Shown: piece by piece, positions 63,145 to 64,000 of the stretch | Layout: every line of letters starts with the position of its first letter | How positions within the stretch are numbered: position 1 is the stretch's first letter | From: Methylophaga marina | Lineage (GTDB): Bacteria; Pseudomonadota; Gammaproteobacteria; Nitrosococcales; Methylophagaceae | Direction of reading: 5' to 3' | Assembly (NCBI RefSeq): GCF_030296755.1 | Contig: NZ_AP027741.1 | Span: 992,001-1,056,000, forward strand | DNA length: 64,000 bases | Made by a program: the position numbers and the translations under genes | The notes under the pieces: model-generated | What the model was told of the DNA's origin: nothing | Databases searched by the model: none | Seen by the model: only the letters and a program-made list of their open reading frames with translations

Positions 63145-63936
63145 TTATCCCAACAGTGATAATGCAGACTGAGGAATAACGTTCGCTTGCGATACGATGG
63201 ATACACCAGCCTGTTGCAGAATTTGCGCTTTAGTTAAAGAAGCAGTTTCAGCAGCAAAGTCAGCATCCATGATACGGCTACGAGCTGCAGATGTATTCTC
63301 TGAAAAACTTTGTAGATTTGAGATTACAGCTTCAAAACGATTTTGAATAGAACCGAATGTAGCACGCAATGTGCTCACAGTGTTTATATCTGAATCTAAA
63401 TTACCAAGTGCAGTTGAGGCTGCAGTAGAGGTTGAAACGTCTGCTGTAGTATTGCTTAGAGCAGATGCAGATACAGATACAGTATCACCACTATCCTGAC
63501 CAACTTGAATTGAAATACTCAGTCCACTCAGTACTGCAGTACCATTAAATTTTGTACTAGATACTATACGAGTGTTTTCTGCTTCAAGCTGGGTCACCTC
63601 AGCAGACAGACCTGTTCGGTCGGTTACAGTACCGTTAGCAGACTGTACCGCGATTTCACGAATACGTTGTAAGTTATTACTGATTTCCGCTAAAGCACCC
63701 TCAGCCACCTGAGCCAAAGAGATACCATCTGCAGCGTTACGTGCTGCCTGGTTCGCACCACGAATATCAGCTGTCATTTGCTGAGCAGTATATAGACCAG
63801 CCGCATCATCTTTTGCACTATTGATACGTAAGCCCGAAGACAAACGCTGTAAAGATGTATTCAGTGTGCTTTGAGATTTGTTTAAGTTACGCTGTGCATT
63901 TAATGATGCAATGTTTGTGTTGACTACTAATGCCAT
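63145..63936 (-). CDS. fliC: Flagellin
   Basis: The start chosen is ATG at 63936 ([20 protein letters not shown]), the standard flagellin N-terminus with GGGAG upstream; the frame continues 18 codons further up without support. The 263-residue product has both conserved D0/D1 ends ([20 protein letters not shown] and [20 protein letters not shown]) and a very short variable middle (about 160-185), so it is a compact flagellin with minimal outer domains. Its promoter lies beyond the window edge or in the last 64 bases, where no sigma-28 box was recognised. Confidence 0.97.
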   Translation of the reverse strand: MALVVNTNIASLNAQRNLNKSQSTLNTSLQRLSSGLRINSAKDDAAGLYTAQQMTADIRGANQAARNAADGISLAQVAEGALAEISNNLQRIREIAVQSANGTVTDRTGLSAEVTQLEAENTRIVSSTKFNGTAVLSGLSISIQVGQDSGDTVSVSASALSNTTADVSTSTAASTALGNLDSDINTVSTLRATFGSIQNRFEAVISNLQSFSENTSAARSRIMDADFAAETASLTKAQILQQAGVSIVSQANVIPQSALSLLG

Positions 63937-63958
63937 GAGATTTACTCCCTCATAGGGT

Positions 63959-63971
63959 CGAGCTAGGCTCG
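63959..63971 (-). other. Small inverted repeat in the flagellin leader
   Basis: CGAGC and GCTCG are separated by three bases, 23 bases before the fliC ATG. It could form a 5-bp hairpin in the 5' untranslated region of the flagellin mRNA. No function can be assigned. Confidence 0.3.
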
Positions 63972-64000
63972 CTTTATACATGGCGGACAAACTATGAATT

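Overview
The window is a contiguous piece of a gammaproteobacterial chromosome. Protein sequences and gene order (str/beta ribosomal block, hslVU-ubiEJB, secDF, FlrABC-type flagellar regulators) point to that class. A formate-tetrahydrofolate ligase gene and a two-gene operon resembling PQQ-dependent catabolism accessory genes suggest a marine methylotroph of the Methylophaga/Piscirickettsiaceae type; that assignment is an inference from memory, not a database result.

Region 1 (1-17792, minus strand) is the translation/transcription core. Read in the direction of transcription it is tRNA-Tyr, tRNA-Gly, tRNA-Thr, tuf, tRNA-Trp, secE, nusG, rplK, rplA, rplJ, rplL, rpoB, rpoC, rpsL, rpsG, fusA and a second tuf copy cut by the window edge. 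Visible control elements are a strong promoter before the tRNAs, hairpins around tuf, an L10 leader, an attenuator-like hairpin between rplL and rpoB, and a terminator between rpoC and rpsL.

Region 2 (17985-24995, plus strand) holds hslV-hslU, a DUF971 gene, ubiE-ubiJ-ubiB (ubiquinone synthesis) and djlA. A separate gene for a VPLPA-CTERM sorted exported protein follows, preceded by what looks like a cyclic-di-GMP-I (GEMM) riboswitch. Region 3 (25085-31181, minus) holds a four-gene run (membrane protein, mpl, ubiX, fhs) and a two-gene run (periplasmic binding protein, YVTN beta-propeller). A small plus-strand orphan gene (31467-31724) comes next, then tgt-yajC-secD-secF (minus) and pyrF (plus).

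Region 4 (36999-63936, minus) is a large motility cluster: fliC-flaG-fliD-fliS-fliT-like, flrA, flrB-flrC, fliE-F-G-H-I-J, then a chemotaxis block (STAS protein, cheY, cheA, cheW, parA, globin-PAS-MCP, cheR, cheD, cheB, MCP) and finally fliK and another MCP. Sequence-level promoters fit the usual hierarchy: sigma-54 boxes before fliD, flrBC and fliE, and a sigma-28 box before the chemotaxis block. The most unusual protein is a soluble 922-residue chemoreceptor with an N-terminal haem globin, three PAS domains and a C-terminal CheR-docking pentapeptide.

Five genes (fusA, rpsG, mpl, parA, flrB) are broken by missing bases in homopolymer runs. Restoring those bases gives proteins of normal family length, so these are most likely sequencing undercalls and not real mutations. 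No CRISPR array, insertion sequence or prophage was seen, and no stretch longer than 300 bases lacks a gene.
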